Shown piece after piece: positions 25,980 through 34,415 of a stretch of DNA of 37,622 nt. The stretch's first letter is position 1; every line of letters begins with the position of its first letter. Made by a program: the position numbers and the translations under genes. Location of the stretch: positions 1 through 37,622 of the forward strand of contig CYKH01000729.1 in NCBI GenBank assembly GCA_001460835.1. Reading direction: 5' to 3'. Origin of the DNA: Bodo saltans. Lineage: Eukaryota; Euglenozoa; Kinetoplastea; Eubodonida; Bodonidae. The notes under the pieces were generated by a model, which saw nothing but the letters and a program-made list of their open reading frames with translations, was not told where the DNA came from and ran no database searches.

Positions 25980-26498
25980 ATGCTGCGAAGACAGATTTTT
26001 CGGTTGAATGTGAAAGTTATCCCAGGAGGGGCAACTGCACAAACATCGTGGGACATGAGGCCGAATGATTTTCAACAACGGCATAACACAGTTCACAACG
26101 ACAACGGCACCATAAACCTCGACTCATTGCCCAACACAATCCCCGGGGTCAGTCGAGAGGAACTTGCCGAGAAGCTGCAAAAGATGGGAGCTGCACACAG
26201 ACAGAAAACGACAGATAAGCACCGTGAGAACATCGCGAGACAAATTGACACGATGCGCAGGGCAATGCCACCAGCTGAATTCAAAGATTTTTTAAGACAA
26301 CTGGAAGCCAAAGAGGCTCTAGCAATGGACGAGGCTGAGAAAGTGGATTCGATGACCCCAGCCGAGTTGTACAGATACCAACTCAAACGCCAGCGCAACC
26401 AAAACCTCTGGCAGTGGGTTTACGTGATCATGCTGGGTGGAGCATTTGTGATGGGCATCTTCTTCATGTTTTATTTCCTGCTGTTTCACTTCTACTGA
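25980..26498 (+). CDS. Probable mitochondrial membrane protein with C-terminal anchor (172 aa)
   Basis: The ATG at 25980 follows a candidate acceptor. The N-terminus (MLRRQIFRLNVKVIPGG) is basic and amphipathic without acidic residues, a likely mitochondrial import signal. Residues about 58-138 are strongly helical and charged (EELAEKLQKMG, ENIARQIDTMRR, EFKDFLRQLEAKEAL) and could form a coiled coil or three-helix bundle. A membrane helix at about 145-170 ends the protein two residues from the C-terminus. The layout suits a small inner-membrane subunit of a respiratory or translocase complex, but I recognise no family. A second protein of the same design is at 33519-34046, without evident sequence similarity. 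Confidence 0.75.
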   Translation: MLRRQIFRLNVKVIPGGATAQTSWDMRPNDFQQRHNTVHNDNGTINLDSLPNTIPGVSREELAEKLQKMGAAHRQKTTDKHRENIARQIDTMRRAMPPAEFKDFLRQLEAKEALAMDEAEKVDSMTPAELYRYQLKRQRNQNLWQWVYVIMLGGAFVMGIFFMFYFLLFHFY

Positions 26499-26718
26499 GG
26501 GAGAGGGAAGCAAGAGACGCGAAGACGGCAGAACCCAGCGCATTAGCACCCTTTTCTTGGTTGCTGGAGCAACCTTCACATCAAAAGTGAAGTTATATTC
26601 TTTAAAACTTTGACTCGCTTTTCTGAATTTGTGTGAATTGCGCTCGTATTGTTGTTCTTGATACACGATGAAAAGCTCTCACACGATACGATAGCGTACT
26701 GTAAAGGCGCACACGAAG

Positions 26719-28596
26719 ATGCGTTCATTGACCGCGACAACTGCTGGGCAACAAAAGGGACTTGCGATGCTTCGATACCGCGGCGCCACTTGGGTCGATT
26801 TCACAAGAACGACCACGCCGCTCACTCAGTCGCGGCGTTTCGCTGCCGCAGTCGTCTTTGATAGCTCCAGCAAGGCAAGCCCGCAAACAAATTATGTCAC
26901 GATGGGCGTCGAGGGTGTCCTGCACACCATTAAGTCGCTGCATCAAACCCATAGCAGCTCCGCTACGCAGCACTTGGGTGCTCGAGCGGTTGTCTCCGCT
27001 TCACAAAATGTCTACGAAAATCTCGCGGTTGAGGAAGCTCTTATGCGTGCGGTAGTGCTGGTGCCGGTTTCACATAACAACTACAACGACGGGTGCAAAC
27101 CAACAAATCCTCTAAACGTCAATAACAGCGATGCAACCGATCCACAGTTGCAGTTGCTGATGTTTTCGTACATAAACTCTCCGTGCGCAGTCATTGGCCG
27201 GAATCAGTGTGTGTTCACCGAGGTCAACGTCCCGTTATGCACACAGCGGGGGGCACTGGTGGCTCGCCGAAGCTCTGGTGGTGGCACAGTATTCCACGAT
27301 GCTGGAAACGTCAACTTTACGTTTTTCACCCACCGCCATAGCTACGACCCTGTTCGAACCATTGGAATTCTCATGAGGTTTCTGATTGAGCATTTTTCTA
27401 TTGATCCGCGTCGTCTCACCACCACCGGACGTCACGACATCTTCCTGGATGGGTGCAAGATTACTGGCAGTGCGATGCGAATCCAAAAAGACGTTGCTTT
27501 TCATCACTGCACACTTCTCGTGGCGTCAAATCGTGCTGCGTTGCGTGGCTCACTGGGCACCAGCGGAGACTATGTGAATGTGTCCACAAAGTCCACCACA
27601 TCCGTTCGCTCGCCAGTCACAACACTTCGGGATGCGGGTGTACTGGAACTTGTCGGGGGCGACGACAAGAAGGAGACTGAGCTTGATGCTGCGAAACGTA
27701 TCCAAGCTGCATTCCTCACATTTGTCTTGAACCATGGATTGGATGTGTACGCTGCGACCCGCTTGGGTAGCGATGCTGTCGCTGCTGCTGTGGCCAGTGG
27801 TCAAGAGACCCAGGTCCATCACAACATGTTGTGGCCTGGTTCCCCCCTCCTTCACCGCAGCGAAGTTTTCTCAACGCTGCTGGTCGCAAGCACTGATGAC
27901 ATTGCTAGCACACCATTTATTGAAGGCGAGGGTCGCAAAGTCCCACCGCGCAGTCATTCAAAGATCGCAGAAGAAATTGCGATGCTTTCAAGTCCAGAGT
28001 GGATCTACGGCGCGATGCCTTCCCTTGAGGTGACCGTTCGAGTGCACAAGTCCGACGTCAACCAATGTCTCAGCGAGCGGATGATGGGGTCCCTCGATGC
28101 CCCACGTATCAGCGGTTTCCTCAACGCAATGATCAAGTTCACCTTTGGCGGACCAACTGACGCCAACACGGCCATTCTGTGTCGTGTGATGCTTGAGCGG
28201 GGCATTGTCACCTCTGCTCACTGGTTTCCCATTGCGCCCAGCAGCGATGAAGAGCCGTCTACGAGCTCCAGCGACTGTTGTTGCTGTTGGTTCGATCCGT
28301 TGTTGTCTGCATACACAGCTGGAAGGGGTGTCAATGGCGTTCGTGACGGTCTTCCGTTGCAAGGGTTTGACGGCGTCATCGCTGAGTTGTATGCGATGGA
28401 TCCTACGGCCCTTTGGGATCAAGTCATCTTCGCCGCCGCGGACTCTTCGGCATCTAGAGAGCTTGAAGATGCGATGAACAACGTTCACGAAGTGCGCTCT
28501 GAGAGCGCCGGAACAAAGAACGCTTGGATGCCAATTCTCCCGCACTTTCTCCGAGCCATCATCCACTGCTCAATTGGTGCTGCAGGGCTAAAGTAG
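26719..28596 (+). CDS. Lipoate-protein ligase (LplA/LIPT1 type), mitochondrial, enlarged (625 aa)
   Basis: The enzyme attaches lipoate, through lipoyl-AMP, to the E2 and H proteins of mitochondrial dehydrogenases and the glycine cleavage system. Motifs: ENLAVEEALMR (100-110), CAVIGRNQCVFTEVN (156-170), ARRSSGGGTVFHDAGNVNF (182-200, the hallmark lipoyl-AMP loop), and DIFLDGCKITGSAMR (240-254), which holds the catalytic lysine at 247. Residues 1-45 are basic and Thr/Ser-rich, a mitochondrial presequence; ATG codons at 26719 and 26767 would both give one. Additions: an Asn-rich insert (about 117-145) and a long C-terminal part. Within it PEWIYGAMPSLEV (about 430-442) resembles the start of the LplA accessory domain, so the ligase may carry both activities. 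A Cys run (SSSDCCCCWFD, near 28271-28293) is odd. Typical family members are about 340-375 residues. Confidence 0.92.
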   Translation: MRSLTATTAGQQKGLAMLRYRGATWVDFTRTTTPLTQSRRFAAAVVFDSSSKASPQTNYVTMGVEGVLHTIKSLHQTHSSSATQHLGARAVVSASQNVYENLAVEEALMRAVVLVPVSHNNYNDGCKPTNPLNVNNSDATDPQLQLLMFSYINSPCAVIGRNQCVFTEVNVPLCTQRGALVARRSSGGGTVFHDAGNVNFTFFTHRHSYDPVRTIGILMRFLIEHFSIDPRRLTTTGRHDIFLDGCKITGSAMRIQKDVAFHHCTLLVASNRAALRGSLGTSGDYVNVSTKSTTSVRSPVTTLRDAGVLELVGGDDKKETELDAAKRIQAAFLTFVLNHGLDVYAATRLGSDAVAAAVASGQETQVHHNMLWPGSPLLHRSEVFSTLLVASTDDIASTPFIEGEGRKVPPRSHSKIAEEIAMLSSPEWIYGAMPSLEVTVRVHKSDVNQCLSERMMGSLDAPRISGFLNAMIKFTFGGPTDANTAILCRVMLERGIVTSAHWFPIAPSSDEEPSTSSSDCCCCWFDPLLSAYTAGRGVNGVRDGLPLQGFDGVIAELYAMDPTALWDQVIFAAADSSASRELEDAMNNVHEVRSESAGTKNAWMPILPHFLRAIIHCSIGAAGLK

Positions 28597-29166
28597 TCAT
28601 GATCACATCGTGTTTTTTTTTCGTTCTCACAATTGCAATTCAGGTGAGGAACGAACGAGGAAACCCTGAGTCATATGTCATTCGTTGCTTCAAACACGAC
28701 ATGGTTGAGTCTCCCGCTTCTCTAAGGAACAAATGTGACCAACATCATCGTGTGCTTTTTTTATTTTCTTACTCACACATAGGGTGGCAAGCAATTGAGA
28801 TTGTTTTGCTCCTGAGAAAAGGATTTCATCATTTTTCCCCCGAGTCCGATCGTCAAACAGTGGAATTTTAGACAAACTTCATCTGAAAGCCCATTCACAA
28901 CATCCACATCAGGATTTGTTGAGAACACCAACCAGTCGAAGCAATTTCACTTTTCAGAAAAGGACTTCTCAAATTTCGAAGCGCAATATCCCCCCAGCCC
29001 TCCAGCCGTCCTGGTTTAGCAAGTACTCGTCACCGAAAAAAAAAAGTGGCGCCTTCAGTGAAGAACGAAAGTTATAACATCAGAAAACAATCAACCAGAC
29101 GAGTAAATTTGCGTTAGTACGCCTTCGGCACAAAATCAACAACGAATCGCAACGCACACACCATTT
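28597..29166 (+). other. Long spacer (570 bases), no convincing gene
   Basis: It contains T runs (28612-28620, 28755-28760), a candidate AG at 28643-28644, an A-run at 29036-29045, and a C/T-rich acceptor at 28990-29019. A 90-codon frame from the ATG at 28599 lies directly after the lipoate ligase stop and runs through the T tract; it looks like untranslated sequence. Confidence 0.55.
28990..29019 (+). promoter_or_regulatory. Candidate spliced-leader acceptor for receptor 1
   Basis: A C-rich pyrimidine stretch ends in CCTGGTTTAG with the AG at 29018-29019; the first ATG downstream is 29167, which is the chosen start. Confidence 0.42.
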
Positions 29167-32100
29167 ATGTCTACTCTGTCACAGCAAAACGACGTGTCTT
29201 CATTTCACGGCGGCGATCTCGATGAGGAAGCGCCTGCAATTCGCGCCACCAGCCGCTTTGGAGACGAGGAAGACGTGGAGCAGTTGGTGGACATCAAAGG
29301 AAAAGAGGTTATGATGGGCACACTAGTCGTCAGCGATGTGTCGGCGTCACGCTCCCCGCACTCGCATAGCAACAACGAAGGTGTAGGAGGGGGGACTGCA
29401 AATCACCTCCCATCCATTCTGCTGAAGAACGATCATCATTCACAACGCAGCTCGCGGGGAAGGAGCCCTTCTGTGGAGACAGAGAGAATAGCGAGCACGT
29501 CCACTCGATTTCGTAGCGGCTACTTAGAAGATCATCCCTTTGAGCATCATGCAGGGGATGCCCTTGACCACTCCTCGCACATTGAGGTGGAGCTGGATGA
29601 TGATGACCACGGCCCTGAAGACCCGCATCGAGCGCTGCAAGTCTCTCCTTATGACGATTACAGCAATAATGATGTTGGCGTTGAGAATGGTCGCCGCCGT
29701 CGTCGGCCTCGATCGTGCCTCGTCTCGATGCGGCTCGGCGTGTTTCTCGTCGTTGCCGTCGTGATCGGTACAGCTGGTTTCACTCATCTCGCGACTCTCG
29801 CTCCCAACAGCGCACCCATCGAGGAGCAAGGTGTGCTGACGTACCGCACCACTCTTGCTGGTGCTGCGGAAACGATCTTGACAAAGATCTTAAATGAGTT
29901 GTCCATGGTGGTGCAGATTGCTGGCATTTCTTACATGAGCCCACGTGTGGGGTACAACATCACGCAAGATCCCTCTGCTGACCCCACTTGGGACATTGGA
30001 CTGCACAAGTGGTTCTTAGGGGAAGCGGAGCTGCATCCTGAGCGCCGATTTTGCTACATTGACGCCGGGTCATTTTCATGGACTTGCCAACATCTTCGGG
30101 ATTCTTCTGGCAGCGTACGCCGTGTTGTTGGGAACCGATCTAGCCTTGTGGGGTACACTTACACGCGCAACATCACCGGTGGAAGTCTGCCGCTGCGCTA
30201 CATCAACAGCGGGCCCATTGATATGCCAGTCAATCCCACAGACGTTGCTCTTCAATTTTTAGCAACGGGCACATCCCTCTTCTTCATGACTCCGTTTTTG
30301 GATTTCACTGGCTACGTCTCCTACGCCTACGCTATCACCGTTGTCACGCCGCAAGGATTTCAAGGCATCCTTATGGAGTACATTACCGTGGAGGACTTCA
30401 TCACGCCCACCTCTCTGGTGTACGCAAGAATCACAACATCGTGCGACGTAGGGCCTTGCTCAGCAACGTTTGACAATGGAGGGGGCCTTGTAACCACCAC
30501 TGTCCCCATCAGCACTGTGTACGTCAGCAACACCACTCCGGGTGCCGTTTGTCTGACATCACCGTGGACCGGGTTCTCACGATGCCGCCACTCCCGTCAC
30601 ACTCTTAGCACCATCTGGCCGCAGCTGCCCGCTGTGATCAGTGATCGACCAGACATCCTCACTTCGGAGTGGGTATCGTTTCAGTTCAAGTACCAAGGGG
30701 AGCATTACCTATCCACTTCCGGGATCGCGAATCTGTCGTATCAATCGTGGCTTTCTGTTGTGATCACACCGGCAGATCCCATTTTCGGTGCCTTTTTCAC
30801 TTCGCGCAATAAAATTATTATTGTCGTGGTTGCTGCGTGCGTAGCATCATGCGCGTTAGCCCTGTTGTTTATTCAGCTAGCCCTGTCGCGCATGACCACA
30901 ACGCTAGACGACATGACATCGGCACTTGCACTTCGATCCCGGACGCAAACGAAGGGTGAATTCACGAGCCGCAGGGAAGGTCGAACCCATCTCATAGGAC
31001 TCTCCGAAATTCAAGCGATTGATGATGCAATCGTTGCTCTAGACGGCTACCTTGATAACCTTGGTGCAATGCTACCATCCGCTGTACTGGCCGCAATGCG
31101 TTGGCATGTTGCGAAACTGCGACGAGATCAGAGACGAGCGAACCGTCAAAAGTGGGGTTCCTTTGCATGCTTATTCTCCTCTGCTCCTGTAGACGATAAC
31201 TCCAATAGTGAAGCCAGTGAATATGAGCAAAGCAGTGGAGAGCCGCAAGAGAATGTTCCACTTGCAGACGACATTTCTCAAAATGACAATTCATTCGATG
31301 AGGAAGCGTTCTTGATTGCAGCCATGCGCATTGGCACCCTTAGCAACACCGTCGGGAAACTTGCTGACGCGCCCAATGATTCCCTGTCTGGTTCTGGTCC
31401 CGCACCGTCGTCATCGATGTCAGCCACGCAGTCAAATACCAGCGGCATCGTCGTCGCAAAGCAGCCGCTCCCCCCATTGCAACAGCTACAAGTCGCTCAA
31501 CAGCTTGCGTTGCGCAACAACCGTGACAGCGAACTCTCCACGAAAGCACTGCCCGCCGAGACTCCCCATGAGGCAGCTCCTCACTCCAGCCTGCCAATGG
31601 ACTTGGAGTTTGCCACAGAGCCGGAGCTGTCTGGTGACATGTGCCCAGAGGGAAGTGGTGCCGTTGGGGCAATTGAGGTGCCATCGGGAATCCTTCAGCC
31701 ATCCAAGTTTCAATCGGTAGTCTTCCGACGAAAAGGAATATTTGCATCGGTTTCATTGAGTGCCGTGGAATGTGATTCCGCGGAAGATTTCCAACAACTC
31801 CTTAGCAACATCATGAGGCTGAACTGGTCCTACAAGGGAGAGTTCGAGGGATTCTCGTTTAAGCACTTTTTGTTTTCCTTTGGATGCTACGAGGACATCA
31901 AGGACCCTGAGGTCTGCGCCTGCAGCTGTGCGCTGAACATGTTGCGTGGGTTTCAACAATGGTGCCACACTTCTGAAGGACGAATCCGTGGGAAGATTTC
32001 CGTCGCCATTGACGCGGGTCGCTATGAAGATGTCACACTTGTTGCGTGTGCCAACACCGTTCGACCAATCCGCAACAAAATTATCACAACTGCCGCGCGG

Positions 32101-32676
32101 TACAGCGTCGAGCGATTGAACGTTCTGTGCGATATTCTGAACGAGCCGTTAGTGGTGACAGAAGAAGTCAAGAAAAATTTGAAGCTGGTCACAAGTGTGA
32201 TTGACAATGTTAGATTCGCGCCAACATGCATGCCGCGACTTTCACGTCGCGGCGATGTTCGCTTGTACCGTGTAGAAATGAAGAGCGCGTTGGCACCAAC
32301 TCCCCCAGTAACTCTTCAGTTCCTCAAAAACGACTTTCATGAAATCTTCAAACAGATGATGGTAGGAAACTTTATCGACGCTCATCGAAGCATCCTGCTT
32401 GGTCATCAACGATGTATGGTTCTGAATTATTCTGCGGCGTCGCGCCGATTCCTGCACTACTGCAGCATCATGATGGCGTGTGGAAAGGGCAGGCCGGGGA
32501 CTCCAGCGCGGAATGGAATTGCGGGACGTCAGCGAGTAGGCACCATCTACTACCGTGGCGAGATGCAAGAGTGGAATTTGCAAGCGAGTGAGGTGGAGCA
32601 CTACCGGTGCGTGTGGATTGAAGCGGACGGTGCAACTGCAAGGCAACACTTTGGTGCAGTCTTGATGACTGAGTAA
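29167..32676 (+). CDS. Receptor-like protein 1: extracellular sensor plus degenerate class III cyclase domain (1169 aa)
   Basis: Residues 1-187 are hydrophilic, acidic and disordered, ending in a basic run (GRRRRRPR). Membrane helix 1 is at about 188-208 and helix 2 at about 549-573. Between them lies a 340-residue ectodomain with sequons and cysteines, by position and helix-flanking layout like bacterial Cache-type sensors. A HAMP-like segment follows helix 2, then LGAMLPSAVLAAM (near 31060-31100), like the P-x-x-V lead-in of protist cyclases. Residues about 855-1040 follow the class III cyclase order: IFASVSLSAVE, YKGEFEGFSFKHFLFSFGCY, CSCALNMLRGF, GKISVAIDAGRYED. The two metal-binding aspartates are not seen at their usual places (strand 1, and the GD before FG), so I infer an inactive or regulatory cyclase domain. 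A 130-residue C-terminal extension is unrecognised. Kinetoplastid receptor adenylate cyclases are the nearest known relatives in layout. Confidence 0.72.
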   Translation: MSTLSQQNDVSSFHGGDLDEEAPAIRATSRFGDEEDVEQLVDIKGKEVMMGTLVVSDVSASRSPHSHSNNEGVGGGTANHLPSILLKNDHHSQRSSRGRSPSVETERIASTSTRFRSGYLEDHPFEHHAGDALDHSSHIEVELDDDDHGPEDPHRALQVSPYDDYSNNDVGVENGRRRRRPRSCLVSMRLGVFLVVAVVIGTAGFTHLATLAPNSAPIEEQGVLTYRTTLAGAAETILTKILNELSMVVQIAGISYMSPRVGYNITQDPSADPTWDIGLHKWFLGEAELHPERRFCYIDAGSFSWTCQHLRDSSGSVRRVVGNRSSLVGYTYTRNITGGSLPLRYINSGPIDMPVNPTDVALQFLATGTSLFFMTPFLDFTGYVSYAYAITVVTPQGFQGILMEYITVEDFITPTSLVYARITTSCDVGPCSATFDNGGGLVTTTVPISTVYVSNTTPGAVCLTSPWTGFSRCRHSRHTLSTIWPQLPAVISDRPDILTSEWVSFQFKYQGEHYLSTSGIANLSYQSWLSVVITPADPIFGAFFTSRNKIIIVVVAACVASCALALLFIQLALSRMTTTLDDMTSALALRSRTQTKGEFTSRREGRTHLIGLSEIQAIDDAIVALDGYLDNLGAMLPSAVLAAMRWHVAKLRRDQRRANRQKWGSFACLFSSAPVDDNSNSEASEYEQSSGEPQENVPLADDISQNDNSFDEEAFLIAAMRIGTLSNTVGKLADAPNDSLSGSGPAPSSSMSATQSNTSGIVVAKQPLPPLQQLQVAQQLALRNNRDSELSTKALPAETPHEAAPHSSLPMDLEFATEPELSGDMCPEGSGAVGAIEVPSGILQPSKFQSVVFRRKGIFASVSLSAVECDSAEDFQQLLSNIMRLNWSYKGEFEGFSFKHFLFSFGCYEDIKDPEVCACSCALNMLRGFQQWCHTSEGRIRGKISVAIDAGRYEDVTLVACANTVRPIRNKIITTAARYSVERLNVLCDILNEPLVVTEEVKKNLKLVTSVIDNVRFAPTCMPRLSRRGDVRLYRVEMKSALAPTPPVTLQFLKNDFHEIFKQMMVGNFIDAHRSILLGHQRCMVLNYSAASRRFLHYCSIMMACGKGRPGTPARNGIAGRQRVGTIYYRGEMQEWNLQASEVEHYRCVWIEADGATARQHFGAVLMTE

Positions 32677-33518
32677 GAAAAAAAGTTTTTAGATAGCAGC
32701 CTTTCAGGGCACTTCTTCATTTCGCGAAAGGTTTGAAAACGCACGCTTCGCCAAAAATCTAGAATCGTGTGCTTCGTTCTTTCCGAATGTGGTTTTTCTT
32801 TTCCCCGTTGTTCGTTTGTTGTTTCCCTCCATCGCTGGCAATGCAAGAGATACTTGTAGCTATCACACCATCTCTTGCTCTTGGCTCTCCAATTATTTGT
32901 TCCTCTTTGACCATCACAGGCGTTGCGTGCCGAGGCTCATCATATGTACATACGTTTGTGACAGTTCTTTCGATGCAATCGTGATGCTGATGCTCTTCTG
33001 CAACTACGTAGGAGCCAAAAAATGTGATGAGAGGAGAGTATTTAGTGAAGCAGCGATGAATTCGACAGTGAATTGCTTGCACTCCCCTTCCTACTTTTCT
33101 AAGAAAGAAGTCAAACCGCAGTGCAACGCGAACAAAAAATCTTGATTTCCCCCCCAGCGCATTGATTTCGGCAACATCAATCCCCATCATGGTGTTTTTA
33201 TTTCCTCTGGTGAGGAGGGCCGTTTCCTCCGTTTACCCAGAGCTCAGCTTGTTGAAGTATCACCCAAAAAAAGTGTCTGTGTTCGTAGAAATTTCGTGTA
33301 AGGTGTCTTTTTTTCTCTTTTTTGTTACCACCTTTCGCGGATTTTTCAGCCTCCACATCTATGTGTGCCCTTTTCTCCTGATTTTCGCCCATTACACACC
33401 GCTTTTCGTATTTCTTAAGACAGCACGCTGCCAGCAAAAAAAGGGAGATTTGCTCGTTTGCATCAACTGTTTTGCCTTTAAAATAAATTGAGAACACTTT
33501 GAAAGAACATAGACTCAC
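32677..33518 (+). other. Long spacer (842 bases), no convincing gene
   Basis: The + strand is T-rich with several pyrimidine tracts (for example about 32787-32828, 33302-33330). Hydrophobic frames on the + strand are what T-rich sequence gives by chance. A 143-codon frame on the - strand (32759-33190) is ATG-started but opposes all neighbours. The last tract with AG at 33491-33492 likely serves the next gene. Confidence 0.5.
33464..33492 (+). promoter_or_regulatory. Candidate spliced-leader acceptor before the 175-residue protein
   Basis: CTGTTTTGCCTTT, AAAATAAATTGAG: the AG at 33491-33492 is 27 bases before the ATG at 33519. Confidence 0.38.
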
Positions 33519-34046
33519 ATGCTCAGACGGACGCTCCGACAATGTTTGCTGAAGCAAGCGGCTCATCAATCGCAGCCAGGGCAATTCGATCGGTCGTTCG
33601 AGAAAGTTGTGGATAGGATCGAGCATTCTTCTCCCCGCTTGAAATTAGTGAACGAGCTTTCAGGAGGTCCAAACGTGAAAGAGAAGGACCAGTGGTTTGG
33701 CGATATCCCTGAAAACGAAATGAAGGAGCAAGCGCAGCAAGATCTGTGGGGCAAAGAGGGTCCCTCCATAGCAGACCAAAAGCGTAGCATCATCTTTGAT
33801 GGAGAGCAATGGGGACAGCGCGTTTCGGACACACTTCGACGAGCAGAGAAAACACGCGCTTCACAACCCCCAATGGACCCGAAAATCTTGAAAACGACGA
33901 AAGAAACTGCAGAGTACTATTACCCGCAGCAGACTCTCGAAGAAAAGCGCACTCGACGAGCAATCGCTGGAACTTTGGCCTTTGCAATCTTACTGTTTTT
34001 CTTAAACTGGTTTAGAAAAGCCCTGAATGCAGCTCGATCTGACTGA
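33519..34046 (+). CDS. Probable mitochondrial membrane protein with C-terminal anchor (175 aa)
   Basis: The N-terminus MLRRTLRQCLLKQAAHQSQ is basic, amphipathic and free of acidic residues, a strong mitochondrial presequence pattern. Residues about 22-120 are hydrophilic and charged with conserved-looking Trp/Phe positions (DQWFGDIPENEM, QQDLWGKEGPS, GEQWGQRVSDTLRRAE). A Tyr-rich patch (AEYYYPQQTLEEKRTRR, 131-147) precedes one membrane helix (about 148-164) and a short basic tail. The layout fits a small inner-membrane or complex subunit with most of the chain in the matrix. I recognise no family. It lies between two receptor genes with no functional link implied. Confidence 0.77.
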   Translation: MLRRTLRQCLLKQAAHQSQPGQFDRSFEKVVDRIEHSSPRLKLVNELSGGPNVKEKDQWFGDIPENEMKEQAQQDLWGKEGPSIADQKRSIIFDGEQWGQRVSDTLRRAEKTRASQPPMDPKILKTTKETAEYYYPQQTLEEKRTRRAIAGTLAFAILLFFLNWFRKALNAARSD

Positions 34047-34415
34047 GCATTCGCAACCAAGATACCCCTACCCCGGTTTTTTTCAATAGGGGAAAATACT
34101 TTGACTGCATGCATCAAGATACACCACTATTTTCTCATTTGAATATATTTCTTTTTGTTGTTGTTGTTTGGTTGATCTTTGAAAAGAGGATACAGGAGCA
34201 CTCAATAAGGAGGAAGTTTCTTTCTAGTCAACAAAACATCGCGCCTTCTCTATATTTCCTCCCTTAGGTTCAATTCGCTCATCAGCTTACCCCCTTAGTA
34301 GGGTCCGCCCCCTCCTCACTTCAAATACTCGAATTTTAACAACGCAATACAACCTCGTCGCCTCCCTCCATATCACCAATCTCCTTTTTTCACAACTACA
34401 CCAGCGCGTCAACCA
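34047..34415 (+). other. Spacer (369 bases), no gene seen
   Basis: A T-rich first part (34132-34172, with a TTG repeat at 34155-34166) is followed by mixed sequence and a C/T-rich acceptor region at the end. Short frames only. Confidence 0.6.
34353..34404 (+). promoter_or_regulatory. Candidate spliced-leader acceptor for receptor 2
   Basis: C/T-rich sequence with CTCCTTTTTTCAC is followed by CACCAG, the AG at 34403-34404, only 12 bases before the ATG at 34416. Confidence 0.48.

Noticed and set aside
28599-28871. 90-codon + strand frame directly after the lipoate ligase
   Set aside because: It runs through a T tract and candidate acceptor, so its N-terminus would be lost from mature RNA; composition looks like untranslated sequence.
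32759-33190. 143-codon frame on the - strand in the longest spacer
   Set aside because: It opposes every neighbour, has no recognisable motif and no pyrimidine-AG signal that I could see on its own strand; kept only as a question in the findings.
33162-33491. Hydrophobic + strand frame before the 175-residue gene
   Set aside because: It begins without ATG and its Phe/Val/Leu richness follows from T-rich spacer sequence.
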